Positions 32,893-43,751 of a DNA stretch of 64,000 nt are shown here, in pieces. Origin of the DNA: Nonomuraea spiralis (GTDB lineage: Bacteria; Actinomycetota; Actinomycetes; Streptosporangiales; Streptosporangiaceae); NCBI RefSeq assembly GCF_014648435.1, contig NZ_BMRC01000008.1, positions 248,001 to 312,000 of the forward strand, read 5' to 3'. The position numbers and the translations under genes were made by a program. Positions within the stretch are counted from its first letter, which is position 1; each line of letters opens with the position of its first letter. The notes below the pieces were generated by a model, which was not told the DNA's origin, did not search any database, and saw only the letters and a program-made list of their open reading frames with translations.

Positions 32893-32906
32893 ATGACATT
32901 TGTCAT
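32893..32906. promoter_or_regulatory. Palindrome in the ABC operon - pduO divergent promoter region
   Basis: ATGACA-TT-TGTCAT, perfect 6-bp arms, 102 bp upstream of the ATPase ATG and 13 bp upstream of the pduO ATG. TGACA(N2-4)TGTCA-like palindromes recall, from memory, the operators of DesR/NarL-type response regulators that pair with DesK-type kinases, one of which is encoded in the ABC operon. Confidence 0.5.
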
Positions 32907-32919
32907 TACGCTGGGATCC

Positions 32920-33510
32920 ATGACGCGTGCCGACAAGGACAAGCCCGTCGTCCTCTCCCGCATCTACACCCGTACGGGCGACGACGGCACCACGAACCTG
33001 AGCGACATGAGCCGCGCCGCCAAGACCGACACCCGGCTGGCCGCGTACGCCGACGTCGAGGAGGCCAACGCCTGCCTGGGCCTGGCCCTGTCCCATGGCA
33101 CCCTGCCCGCCGACCTCGTCGCGGTCCTCGTGCGCATCCAGAACGAGCTGTTCGACGTGGGGGCCGACCTGGCCACACCCGTGGTGGACGATCCGGAGTT
33201 CCCGCCGCTGCGGGTGGAGCAGTCCTACATCGACCGGCTGGAGGAGCAGTGTGACCGGCTCAACGCCGAGCTCAAGCCGCTGCGCAGCTTCATCCTGCCC
33301 GGCGGCGACCCCGCCACGGCCGCGCTGCACCTGGCCCGGGTCACCGTACGCAGGGCCGAGCGCACCACGTGGGCGGCGCTCCAGACCTACGACGACGTCA
33401 ACCCGCTGACCGCCAAATACCTCAACAGGCTGTCCGACCTGCTCTTCATCGCCTGCCGGGTCGCCCACGGCGGCAACGAGATCCTCTGGAAGCCCGGCGC
33501 CACCCGCTAG
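32920..33510 (+). CDS. Cob(I)alamin adenosyltransferase, PduO type
   Basis: 196 aa from ATG 32920. Transfers the adenosyl group of ATP to cob(I)alamin, making adenosylcobalamin, the cofactor for methylmalonyl-CoA mutase type enzymes. The N-terminal ATP-binding stretch RIYTRTGDDGTTNL and the helical-bundle motifs FILPGGDPATAALHLARVTVRRAER and YLNRLSDLLFIACR are the family hallmarks. The same frame is open upstream but the sequence there overlaps the palindrome. Its stop codon shares the CTAG tetranucleotide with the stop of the convergent DUF2550 gene. Confidence 0.95.
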   Translation: MTRADKDKPVVLSRIYTRTGDDGTTNLSDMSRAAKTDTRLAAYADVEEANACLGLALSHGTLPADLVAVLVRIQNELFDVGADLATPVVDDPEFPPLRVEQSYIDRLEEQCDRLNAELKPLRSFILPGGDPATAALHLARVTVRRAERTTWAALQTYDDVNPLTAKYLNRLSDLLFIACRVAHGGNEILWKPGATR

Positions 33511-33887
33511 GCGACGTCGAGGTACGCGCTGGGCGGCGCCGACTCCAGCCAGGCGAGGAACCCGGTCAGCGCGTCGGCGCTCATCGCCAGCGACAGCCCG
33601 CGCGTGCTGCCGCCGCAGTCGATGGCGTAGAGACCGCCGTCGATCTCACGCCGGGCGGAAACGACGAGGCCGCGCCTCGCGATCGCGTGGCGCGGCCTCA
33701 GTCGGACACCCATGAGCGGAATCCAATGGAGCTCTCCGTCGGCGTAACGGGCAACCCCGCTCTGCCAGCCTCCGCTGCCTACTTTGAGGCGACAGGGCAC
33801 GCTGCCGCGCGAGCGGGAGAGCGTCACCCCTCGCAGGACCACGAGGGCGACCAGCAGCAACAACAAAACCGAAACCGTCGCCACCAT
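33507..33887 (-). CDS. DUF2550 single-pass membrane protein
   Basis: 126 aa. One N-terminal transmembrane helix (TVSVLLLLLVALVVLRGV) followed by a cytoplasmic PH-like beta-rich domain (SVPCRLKVGSGGWQSGVARYADGELHWIPLMGVR, typical of DUF2550). Function unknown. It lies 28 bp downstream of atpC on the same strand, a position that is conserved in actinobacteria as far as I recall, so it is probably the last gene of the ATP synthase operon. Confidence 0.85.
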   Translation of the reverse strand: MVATVSVLLLLLVALVVLRGVTLSRSRGSVPCRLKVGSGGWQSGVARYADGELHWIPLMGVRLRPRHAIARRGLVVSARREIDGGLYAIDCGGSTRGLSLAMSADALTGFLAWLESAPPSAYLDVA

Positions 33888-33915
33888 GGCCGCCCCCTGA
33901 ATCCCGTTGTATGTA

Positions 33916-34317
33916 TTAAACCTCTTCGCCCGCCGCGCGCAGCCGCGCCCTGGCCCGCTTGGCCTCGATCGCCGCGTCGGCGTCCTCCTGGTTGGCCTCG
34001 ATCGAGGCCTGAGCCCGGTCGAGAGCGTCTCGGGCGGCCGCGACGTCGACCTCGGAACCGAGCTCGGCGACCTCGGCGAGCACCGACACCTCATCGTCGG
34101 CCACGGAGATGAACCCCCCGTGAACGGCCGCGACGAGCTCGGGCTCACCTTCCCGCTTGACGCGCAGCACGCCGCCCTCGACGAGGACGCCGAGCACGGG
34201 TGCGTGTTGCGGCATAATACCGATCTCGCCGTCCACGGTCTTGGCAATCACCATGTCGGCCTCGCCCGACCAGATCTCACGCTCGGGTGAGACAACCCCT
34301 ACGCGTAGCTTCGCCAC
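33916..34317 (-). CDS. atpC: ATP synthase epsilon subunit
   Basis: 133 aa F1 epsilon: N-terminal beta-barrel (KLRVGVVSPEREIWSGEADMVIAKTVDGEIGIMPQHAPVLGVL) and C-terminal helical hairpin (AQASIEANQEDADAAIEAKRARARL). It couples gamma rotation with Fo and inhibits ATP hydrolysis. Last atp gene, set 68 bp after atpD, a larger gap than elsewhere in the operon, with a 14-bp hairpin in that gap. Confidence 0.96.
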   Translation of the reverse strand: MAKLRVGVVSPEREIWSGEADMVIAKTVDGEIGIMPQHAPVLGVLVEGGVLRVKREGEPELVAAVHGGFISVADDEVSVLAEVAELGSEVDVAAARDALDRAQASIEANQEDADAAIEAKRARARLRAAGEEV

Positions 34318-34340
34318 TTCTGTAGGTTCCTTTCCGATCA

Positions 34341-34376
34341 GGTAGCGGCACGGGTACTCGTGCCCGTGCCACTACC
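34341..34376 (-). promoter_or_regulatory. Hairpin in the atpD-atpC gap
   Basis: In the transcript GGUAGUGGCACGGG pairs with CCCGUGCCGCUACC (14 bp, one G-U) around an 8-nt loop, directly after the atpD stop. No U-tract follows. It may stabilise or attenuate the mRNA before atpC. Confidence 0.6.
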
Positions 34377-34385
34377 GTAGGGCGA

Positions 34386-35834
<1,449 letters not shown>

Positions 35835-35835
35835 T

Positions 35836-36738
35836 TCACTCTTTCCCCGCTGCGGCGTCAGCCAGCGCGTTGGCGCCACCGACGATCTCGCTGATTTCCT
35901 GGGTGATCTCGGCCTGGCGAGCCTGGTTCATCTGCATGGTGAACACGCGGATCAGCTCGTTGGCGTTGTCCGTGGCGGACTTCATCGCGCGGCGGCGCGC
36001 GGCCTCCTCCGAAGCCGCCGACTGCAGCAGCGCGGTGAAGATGCGGGACTCCACGTAGCGCGGCAGCAGCGACTCGAGCACGTCGCCCGCGGTGGGCTCG
36101 AACTCGAAGTACGGCGGGATCGTCTCGGTCGCCGTCGCCTCGGTCTCCTCGACCTCCAGCGGCAGCACACGCTTGACCACGACGTTCTGGGTCAGCATGG
36201 AGACGAACTCGGTCGAGACGATGTGGATCTCGTCGATCCCCGCCTCTTCCTTGAAGGAGTCGATCAGCGTCTGCGCGATCTCCTTGGCGTCGGCGTAGGC
36301 CGGCTTCCTGGAGAAGCCAACCCACTGGCCGCCCATCGTACGGTTGCGGAAGCTGTGCCAGGTGACACCCTTCCGGCCGGTGACGAACGGCACCACCGTC
36401 AGGCCACGGCTCTCCAGCAGCCCGCGCAGGGCCTCGGCCTCGCGCAGGACGTTGGCGTTGAAGCCGCCACAGAACCCGCTGTCACTGGTGACGATGAGGA
36501 CGCCCGCCTTGGCGGGGTTCTCCTTCGCCACGGTCAACGGATGATCGACGCTGGCCGCGTTGCTGACGACGCCGGTGACGGCGCGAGTGATCTCACGCTC
36601 GTACGGCAGCGCCGCCTGCATCCGCATCTGCGCCTTCACGATCCGCGAGGAGGCGATGAGCTCCTGGGCGCGCGTGATCTTGGCGGTCGACTTGACCGAC
36701 CTGATCCGCCGCCGCAGCAGCCTTAGCTGGGCACCCAT
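35836..36738 (-). CDS. atpG: ATP synthase gamma subunit
   Basis: 300 aa central-stalk subunit. N-terminal helix LRLLRRRIRSVKSTAKITRAQELIASSRI and C-terminal helix DNANELIRVFTMQMNQARQAEITQEISEIVGGANAL form the antiparallel coiled coil that turns inside alpha3beta3; the central domain has TSDSGFCGGFNANVLRE. A 9-residue acidic stretch (EVEETEATATET) in the middle is typical for actinobacterial gamma inserts. Starts 3 bp after atpA stop. Confidence 0.97.
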   Translation of the reverse strand: MGAQLRLLRRRIRSVKSTAKITRAQELIASSRIVKAQMRMQAALPYEREITRAVTGVVSNAASVDHPLTVAKENPAKAGVLIVTSDSGFCGGFNANVLREAEALRGLLESRGLTVVPFVTGRKGVTWHSFRNRTMGGQWVGFSRKPAYADAKEIAQTLIDSFKEEAGIDEIHIVSTEFVSMLTQNVVVKRVLPLEVEETEATATETIPPYFEFEPTAGDVLESLLPRYVESRIFTALLQSAASEEAARRRAMKSATDNANELIRVFTMQMNQARQAEITQEISEIVGGANALADAAAGKE

Positions 36739-36741
36739 GAG

Positions 36742-38391
<1,650 letters not shown>

Positions 38392-38431
38392 CTCTACTCT
38401 GTCTCCCTATTCATTCGGCGCTCACTGCGCC

Positions 38432-39241
38432 TCAGCCGGCCAACCGGCGGCGGACTTCTTCAATTCGTCCCACGATCGTGGTGTCGATGATCTCGTCGCC
38501 GATGCGGACCGAGAACCCACCGAGCACTCGCTTGTCCACCTCGACGTTCAGGTGCACGTCGCGACCGTAGGAGGTGCGCAGCCAGTCGGCCAGTCGCTGC
38601 TTCTGCGCGTCCGACAGCTCGACCGCGCTGCGCACGACCGCCACCAGGCGCTGGCGCTGCTGGGCCACGAGCTGGCCGAACTCCTCCAAGCCCATTTCCA
38701 GGCTACGCCCTCGCGGGTGCACCGCCAGCTGCGTGATCAGGCGCAGGCTGGTGGGGGCGACCTTGCCGCCGAGCAGATCGCTCAGGAGCTGCCGCTTGCC
38801 CTCGCCGGGCGCGGCCGCGTCCGCGAGCGCGCGGCGGAGGTCGGGGTTGGCGGCGACGATGCGGCCGAAGCGGAAGAGCTCGTCCTCCACGTCGTCGAGC
38901 CGGGACTGGCTCTCCGCCTCAGCGGCAGCGGCGACGACGCCGAGCCGTTCGAGCGAGTCGGCCAGGTCTCCGGCACGCGACCACCGGACCGAGACCGCGG
39001 CCTCGGTCGTGGCGAGGGCCGCCTCGGAGACCTTGCCGCCGAGCAGGGCGCGGATGGTTCCCGCCTTCTGCTCGGCATGCCTGGCCGGGTCGGACAGCGC
39101 GCGGCGCAGGCCGTGCTCGCGGTCGAGCAGATCCGCGACGGCGAACAACTCGTCGGAGAGCGCGCCGAGGTCGGCGCTGCCCGCGACCGCGTTGAAGCGC
39201 TCCTCGACCTCTGCCAACGAGGTCCTGCTCAGACCTCTCAT
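38432..39241 (-). CDS. atpH: ATP synthase delta subunit
   Basis: 269 aa, the longer actinobacterial delta (E. coli is 177). An N-terminal helical bundle (LAEVEERFNAVAGSADLGALSDELFAVADLLD) and the C-terminal conserved NVEVDKRVLGGFSVRIGDEIIDTTI are present. It binds the top of F1 and the b subunit. Its ATG overlaps the atpF stop by one base (TAATG). Not fused with b as in mycobacteria. Confidence 0.96.
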   Translation of the reverse strand: MRGLSRTSLAEVEERFNAVAGSADLGALSDELFAVADLLDREHGLRRALSDPARHAEQKAGTIRALLGGKVSEAALATTEAAVSVRWSRAGDLADSLERLGVVAAAAEAESQSRLDDVEDELFRFGRIVAANPDLRRALADAAAPGEGKRQLLSDLLGGKVAPTSLRLITQLAVHPRGRSLEMGLEEFGQLVAQQRQRLVAVVRSAVELSDAQKQRLADWLRTSYGRDVHLNVEVDKRVLGGFSVRIGDEIIDTTIVGRIEEVRRRLAG

Positions 39242-39792
39242 TAGCGCACCGCCTGCGCGTTGCTGCTCTCGAGCTCATCGAGGAACCGGTCCACGATGCG
39301 GCTCTGGCGGACCTCGTCCTCAAGGGACTCGCCGACGATGCGGCCGGCCAGCTCGGTGGACAGACGGCCCACCTCCGTGCGGAGCTGCGCGAACGCGGCG
39401 GCACGGTCGGCCTCGATCTGGGCGTGCGCGGCCTCGACGAGACGACGGGCCTCGGCCTGCGCCTCCTCGCGGAGCTCCGCCTTGATCTGCGCGGCCTGCT
39501 CACGAGCCTCCTCGCGGAGCCTGCCGGCCTCGCGCCGGGCCTCCTCGAGCTGCTGCGCGTACTGCCTCTGGAGGTTCTGCGCCTCGGCCTGAGCCTCCTC
39601 AGCCCTCTTGATGCCACCCTCGATCGCGTCGGTCCGCTCGCCCAGAGTCTTCTGGATGCGCGGTACGAGAATCTTGCCGACGACGAGGAGGACGACGAGG
39701 AACGAGAAGATACCGACGACGAGCTCGAACGTGTGCGGAAGGAGCGGGTTAGCACCCTCCTCCTGCGCGAGGAGCGTAGCTGCCTTAATCAT
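39241..39792 (-). CDS. atpF: ATP synthase b subunit
   Basis: 183 aa stator. One transmembrane helix near residues 23-48 (FELVVGIFSFLVVLLVVGKILVP) followed by a long charged helix (GIKRAEEAQAEAQNLQRQYAQQLEEARREAG) that dimerises. TAATG-coupled to atpH; 32 bp after atpE. Confidence 0.97.
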   Translation of the reverse strand: MIKAATLLAQEEGANPLLPHTFELVVGIFSFLVVLLVVGKILVPRIQKTLGERTDAIEGGIKRAEEAQAEAQNLQRQYAQQLEEARREAGRLREEAREQAAQIKAELREEAQAEARRLVEAAHAQIEADRAAAFAQLRTEVGRLSTELAGRIVGESLEDEVRQSRIVDRFLDELESSNAQAVR

Positions 39793-39824
39793 GGGTGCAG
39801 CCTTTCGTCAGGGATTCTTCTGGT

Positions 39825-40055
39825 TTAGAGGTTCGCGAAGATGAACGGCGCGACCAGACCGATCAGGGCGAGGGCCTCGGTGAGGACGAAGCCGAGGAGC
39901 ATGTTCTGGCGAATCAGGCCGTAAGCCTCGGGCTGACGCGCAATGGCCTGCACGCCCTGACCGAAGATGATGCCGACGCCGATGCCGGGGCCGATGGCGG
40001 CGAGACCGTAACCGATGGCGGTGACGTTGCCGGAGACCTCAGCGAGAACGCTCAT
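39825..40055 (-). CDS. atpE: ATP synthase c subunit
   Basis: 76 aa proteolipid hairpin: helix 1 (TAIGYGLAAIGPGIGVGIIFG), polar loop ARQPE (Arg40-Gln41-Pro42) and helix 2 with proton-carrying Glu60 (FVLTEALALIGLVAPFIF). No Na+-binding Gln/Ser pattern, so H+ coupled. ATG 40055 has AAAGGA 7 nt upstream; the frame extends 16 codons further up through the intergenic hairpin without conservation. Confidence 0.97.
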   Translation of the reverse strand: MSVLAEVSGNVTAIGYGLAAIGPGIGVGIIFGQGVQAIARQPEAYGLIRQNMLLGFVLTEALALIGLVAPFIFANL

Positions 40056-40077
40056 TTCTATTTCCTTTACTGGACGG

Positions 40078-40099
40078 CCGGTGAAGGGAGTCCCACCGG
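40078..40099 (-). promoter_or_regulatory. Small hairpin upstream of the atpE ribosome site
   Basis: CCGGTG / CACCGG, 6-bp stem with a 10-nt loop, in the 69-bp atpB-atpE gap. High c-subunit synthesis needs a strong initiation region, and an element like this could act as enhancer or processing site. Confidence 0.4.
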
Positions 40100-40124
40100 T
40101 CATGGATATTCCGGTATGTGGTTC

Positions 40125-40922
40125 TCAGTGATCCGGGTGCAGCGCGCCGCCGATGTACATCGCCGCCAGCATCGCGAACAGGAAGGCCTGCAGGAACTGG
40201 ATGAACATCTCGAACCCGGTCAGGATGATCGTCATGACCACACCGAGGACGCCGACGCCGGCACCCATCGGAGTCAGCTTCTCGAACAGGAACCAGAAGC
40301 CGACCATGCTGAAGAACGCGAGCAGCATGTGACCGGCGAACATGTTCGCAAACAGTCGGACCGCGTGCGTGAACGGCGCGATGATCATGTTCGACAGGAA
40401 CTCGATCGGCGCCAGGAGGAAGTAGATCGGCTTGGGCAGTCCCGGCGGGAACATCATGTTCTTGAAGTAACCGATGCCGCCCTGGTGCTTGACGCCCAGG
40501 TAGACCTTGATCGCGTAGATCGAGAGCGCGAGCACGGCCGGGAACGCGATGTGCGAGGCGACCGGGAACTGCGCGAGCGGGATCACGCCCAGGATGTTCC
40601 AGAACAGAACCAGGAAGAAGAGTGTGACGAGCAGGCCCATCCACCGATCGGCGTCCTTGCCGAGGAACGGCCGGGCGATCTGGTCACGGACGAACATGTA
40701 GCCGTACTCGACGACGTTCTGGGTGCCTCTCGGCACGAGCTTCGGTTTGGCGAAGGCCACCCAGCAAACGGCGATCACCGCGAGCGCGCTCAGGATCGCC
40801 AGCAGAACCGGCTTGGTGAACCAGTCCACCCCAGGAATGATGGGCGTGAACGAATTGAACAGCTCATCAGGCGATGGCGCCTTGAAGTTGTCTTCGGGGG
40901 CGAGGACCGTCAGCGCAATCAC
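40125..40922 (-). CDS. atpB: ATP synthase a subunit
   Basis: 265 aa, five to six membrane helices. The essential Arg189 lies in APFTHAVRLFANMFAGHMLL, and the last helix has the conserved Gln/Glu region FEMFIQFLQAFLFAML. Forms the proton half-channels next to the c-ring. Start GTG 40922 with AAGGGAAC upstream. First of the structural genes; 67 bp after the AtpZ-like gene. Confidence 0.97.
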   Translation of the reverse strand: MIALTVLAPEDNFKAPSPDELFNSFTPIIPGVDWFTKPVLLAILSALAVIAVCWVAFAKPKLVPRGTQNVVEYGYMFVRDQIARPFLGKDADRWMGLLVTLFFLVLFWNILGVIPLAQFPVASHIAFPAVLALSIYAIKVYLGVKHQGGIGYFKNMMFPPGLPKPIYFLLAPIEFLSNMIIAPFTHAVRLFANMFAGHMLLAFFSMVGFWFLFEKLTPMGAGVGVLGVVMTIILTGFEMFIQFLQAFLFAMLAAMYIGGALHPDH

Positions 40923-40989
40923 GCGGCGTTCCCTTCAACGTCGTAGTGGATCACAAGGGTTTCCTCAGCGAGGCGATCGCTGCGTCGGG

Positions 40990-41205
40990 TCAGCGACCGA
41001 ACTTCCGGTAGACCGCATAGCCGCCGAGCACGACCCCAAGGACCACGCCTATGGGGAAGAACGCGGACATGTCGAGCCACCGGTCCAGCAACCACCCGAG
41101 ACCGCCATAGACCGCCATCCCGGCGAGCAGATAGCTGGGGACTGACCACATGGCATCGGAGAAGTCGCGACCGTCGTGTTCCGGTCGGCGTTCCTGTGCG
41201 CTCAT
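40990..41205 (-). CDS. AtpZ/AtpI-family ATP synthase assembly protein
   Basis: 71 aa, two transmembrane helices (SYLLAGMAVYGGLGWLLDRWL and FPIGVVLGVVLGGYAVYRKF), with GWLLDRWLDMSAFFPIGVVLG being the family block. AtpZ/AtpI proteins help c-ring assembly and may aid Mg2+ supply. Located between atpI and atpB in the same direction. Confidence 0.88.
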   Translation of the reverse strand: MSAQERRPEHDGRDFSDAMWSVPSYLLAGMAVYGGLGWLLDRWLDMSAFFPIGVVLGVVLGGYAVYRKFGR

Positions 41206-41270
41206 CGCGGCCCCGACGATAGCAGGCGAGTAGAGGACTAGTCATATCGGACCCCATCCCTTTACCTGCC

Positions 41271-41693
41271 TCATGAGTCACCCTTTCCGGGGACCGAGGC
41301 TTCGGGGTCGACGTAGAGCATCTTGGTCTTCAGGAACCCGCGGACCTCGAACCCGGTCCAGACGAGCGTGCACACGACCACTGACCACGCGAAGGCCTGG
41401 GTGTTCCAGGCGGTGGTCTCACGGAAGGCAGCCAGCACCGCCATGATGGCGATGACCTTGACGAGGTAGCTGACCATGGCCGCGATCGCCATCATCTGCG
41501 GGGAGACGCGGGCGGCATAGGAGACCGCTACCACGCTGATGCTGAAGAAAACCCCGACGAGCAAGGTGCCGAGGGTCGCGCCCAGCGCTCCCTTGCCTCC
41601 CGCCAGGAGGAACGCCACGATGACCGCGACCACCCCGACCGCGAAGGTCGGAACAGCGGCGCTCTTGAGTACGCGCACGTCGTTGGCCTGCAT
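41271..41693 (-). CDS. atpI: ATP synthase I-type protein
   Basis: 140 aa with four transmembrane helices (PTFAVGVVAVIVAFLLAGG, LGTLLVGVFFSISVVAVSYA, MVSYLVKVIAIMAVLAAF, FAWSVVVCTLVWTGFEVRGF), matching the UncI/AtpI family, a c-ring assembly helper. ATG 41693 has TGGAG 5 nt upstream. First gene of the ATP synthase operon and preceded by a CRP-like site at 41766. Confidence 0.85.
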   Translation of the reverse strand: MQANDVRVLKSAAVPTFAVGVVAVIVAFLLAGGKGALGATLGTLLVGVFFSISVVAVSYAARVSPQMMAIAAMVSYLVKVIAIMAVLAAFRETTAWNTQAFAWSVVVCTLVWTGFEVRGFLKTKMLYVDPEASVPGKGDS

Positions 41694-41765
41694 CGGTGCT
41701 CCATCAGCATGTTATCAAGCGAGCGTTTGCTACCCCCAGAACATGTGCGTCCGGAGGTCCCTGCT

Positions 41766-41781
41766 CGTGAAAGATATCACA
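41766..41781. promoter_or_regulatory. CRP/GlxR-like site upstream of the ATP synthase operon
   Basis: CGTGA-AAGATA-TCACA, one mismatch to the CRP/GlxR consensus TGTGA-N6-TCACA, in the A/T-richer gap between wecA stop and atpI start, 73 bp upstream of the atpI ATG. Suggests control of ATP synthase by a cAMP-responsive CRP-family protein. Confidence 0.55.
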
Positions 41782-41824
41782 AGCTCACGGAAGACCGCTT
41801 TTACCTGCCGTTTCTAGTTCCCGA

Positions 41825-43114
41825 TCACGGACGGCTCGGAAATGCAGGAATGACCGGTTTGCCCTCGGCGCTCGCGCGTTCCTGCGAAGACGGGCCCTCC
41901 TGCGGCGGCATCCGGCGCCTGACCTCGGTCTCCGGGGTGATCGGCGGCATCGGGCCGGTGGGCGGGCCGTCGTCGTCGGGCTGCTTGCTGCGCGGGGACG
42001 AGTGCGCGCCGCCCCTGCCCCTCCAGCGCGGCGCCGCCATCAGGACGAGCACCGCCAGCGCCAGCACGATGACCACCACGAACAGCAACACCGGCACGCC
42101 CTCGCGCGACATCGCCACCATGCCGAACGCGAACAGGAACGCCCACGCGTACATGATCAACACTGAACGGCGGTGCGAGTGGCCGATGTCGAGCAACCGG
42201 TGGTGCAGGTGGCCGCGGTCGGGCGCGAACGGCGACATGCCATGGGACGTGCGCCGCACCACGGCGGTGATCAGGTCGATCAGCGGCAGGACCAGCACCG
42301 CCGCCGGCAACATCAGCGGCAGCAACACCGGGACCTTGTTCATGTCCTCGATGGCGGCCGGGTCGAGCGGCGTCACGGTGACGATCGACGAGGCGAGCAC
42401 CAGCCCGATCAGCATCGCCCCGGTGTCGCCCATGAAGATCTTCGCGGGATGGAAGTTGTGCGGCAGGAAGCCCAGGCAGGTGCCGATGAGGACGGCCGCG
42501 ATGGCCGCCGTCGTGGTGATGTTCCCCACGCTCATGCTCTGCGCCAGCAGGATCGAGTACGCCCACGTGGCCATGGCGGCGATGCACACGATGCCGGCGG
42601 CGAGCCCGTCGAGCCCGTCGACGAAGTTCACGGCGTTGATGGTGACCACCACGATCAGGATGGTGATGATCGTGCTCAGCGTGTAGTCGAGGCTGGTGGA
42701 GCCACCCCAGTCCTTCGGCAGCGGGATGTAGAGCAGCCGCAGGTCGAAGTAGACCAGCACGCCCGCCGCCGCGATCTGCCCGCCGAGCTTGATGAAGGCG
42801 TCCATGCCCCACCAGTCGTCGAGGAAGCCGGTGAGCGTGATCAGGCCGCCCGCGACGATCAGCGCGGTGACCGCCTTGCCCTCCGACTCCGACAGCGCCG
42901 CGCCGGTGTGTTTCAGCTGGCTGGCGACCAGCAGGCCGACCACCAGGCCGCCGTACATGGCCAGGCCGCCCAGCCTGGGCGTCGGCGTGGTGTGCACGTC
43001 GCGCGCGCGGACCTCGGGCATGGCGCCGATGCGGATGGCGAAGCGGCGCACCAGCGGAACCAGCAGGTACGTCACCGCTGCCGAGATGAGCGCCATGAAG
43101 AGGTATTCGCGCAC
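41825..43114 (-). CDS. Undecaprenyl-phosphate GlcNAc-1-phosphate transferase (WecA/TagO/Rfe family)
   Basis: 429 aa, about 11 transmembrane helices. MraY/WecA motifs are present: DVHTTPTPRLGG near 39-50, FLDDWWGMD with Asp99-Asp100, NFVDGLDGLAAG, FMGDTGAM, and the His motif GHLHHRLLD. It transfers GlcNAc-1-P to the polyprenyl carrier, the first step of linkage units for teichoic acid-like or other wall polymers. The Pro-rich cytoplasmic tail (PPTGPMPPITPETEVRRRMPP) of about 60 residues is extra. Position upstream of atpI is as in Streptomyces. May feed the glycan locus at 58-64 kb, by inference. Confidence 0.92.
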   Translation of the reverse strand: MREYLFMALISAAVTYLLVPLVRRFAIRIGAMPEVRARDVHTTPTPRLGGLAMYGGLVVGLLVASQLKHTGAALSESEGKAVTALIVAGGLITLTGFLDDWWGMDAFIKLGGQIAAAGVLVYFDLRLLYIPLPKDWGGSTSLDYTLSTIITILIVVVTINAVNFVDGLDGLAAGIVCIAAMATWAYSILLAQSMSVGNITTTAAIAAVLIGTCLGFLPHNFHPAKIFMGDTGAMLIGLVLASSIVTVTPLDPAAIEDMNKVPVLLPLMLPAAVLVLPLIDLITAVVRRTSHGMSPFAPDRGHLHHRLLDIGHSHRRSVLIMYAWAFLFAFGMVAMSREGVPVLLFVVVIVLALAVLVLMAAPRWRGRGGAHSSPRSKQPDDDGPPTGPMPPITPETEVRRRMPPQEGPSSQERASAEGKPVIPAFPSRP

Positions 43115-43171
43115 GACCCTAGTTTCCCGGATGCTCCGGCCAGCTGTGACCGGAAACCGACACAGACCAGC

Positions 43172-43651
43172 TTAATATTCGCTGAGATATGGCTGATGGA
43201 TGGCGAGAAGCGCCAACGTTCTTTCCCTGACCTCGGCCTCCGCGCCCGGACCACGCACCACGAGCCACACCGGACTTCCCACCTCTCCCATCCCCCACGG
43301 GACCGCGTCCCACGTGGTCGTGCGCGGCGCGCTCACCTCCGTCCCGGAGGTGAGGTGCGTCGGCTCCGGATCGTACGGGATGACCGTCGCGGCCGAGCGT
43401 GACCCCCGGTGGCCAGGCGGCTCCTGAGGATGGCGAGCGTCGCGACGTCCGCGTGTGGCACCGCCGACGGAACGCCACGTCATCGGCCCGATCGGGCGTG
43501 CTGTGTCGGCGAGCAACCATGTACCCACCTCTCCGGCAATGCCACTAAAGACCGAAAAGTCGGTCAGCCTCGGGAACGCGGTCGCACCGCACCCGAAGGT
43601 TTGAGCCGACGACCTTGGATCGACGACCTTGGATCGGCAGCCTCCGGTCAA
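43172..43651 (-). CDS. Hypothetical protein, start uncertain
   Basis: Not recognised. Up to 159 aa, with strong third-position G/C bias in the C-terminal 90 codons (from about 43440 to 43172), but weaker bias earlier, so the true start may be ATG 43483 or even further in. The C-terminal part contains TVIPYDPEPTHLTSGTEV, WDAVPWGMGEVGSPVWLVVRGPG and a helical end LALLAIHQPYLSEY. No signal peptide or membrane helix. Lies between the WXG-like gene and wecA on the same strand. An opposite-strand frame of 75 codons is weaker in codon bias. Confidence 0.5.
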   Translation of the reverse strand: MTGGCRSKVVDPRSSAQTFGCGATAFPRLTDFSVFSGIAGEVGTWLLADTARPIGPMTWRSVGGATRGRRDARHPQEPPGHRGSRSAATVIPYDPEPTHLTSGTEVSAPRTTTWDAVPWGMGEVGSPVWLVVRGPGAEAEVRERTLALLAIHQPYLSEY

Positions 43652-43751
43652 CGGCCTTGGGACAGCGGCCTTGAGCTGGCGACTTTGAGTTGGCGCCGCA
43701 GCGCCGGGTCGCGCAGCGAGTCAGTGGCCGTGGGGTCAGGGGGGCAGCGGG

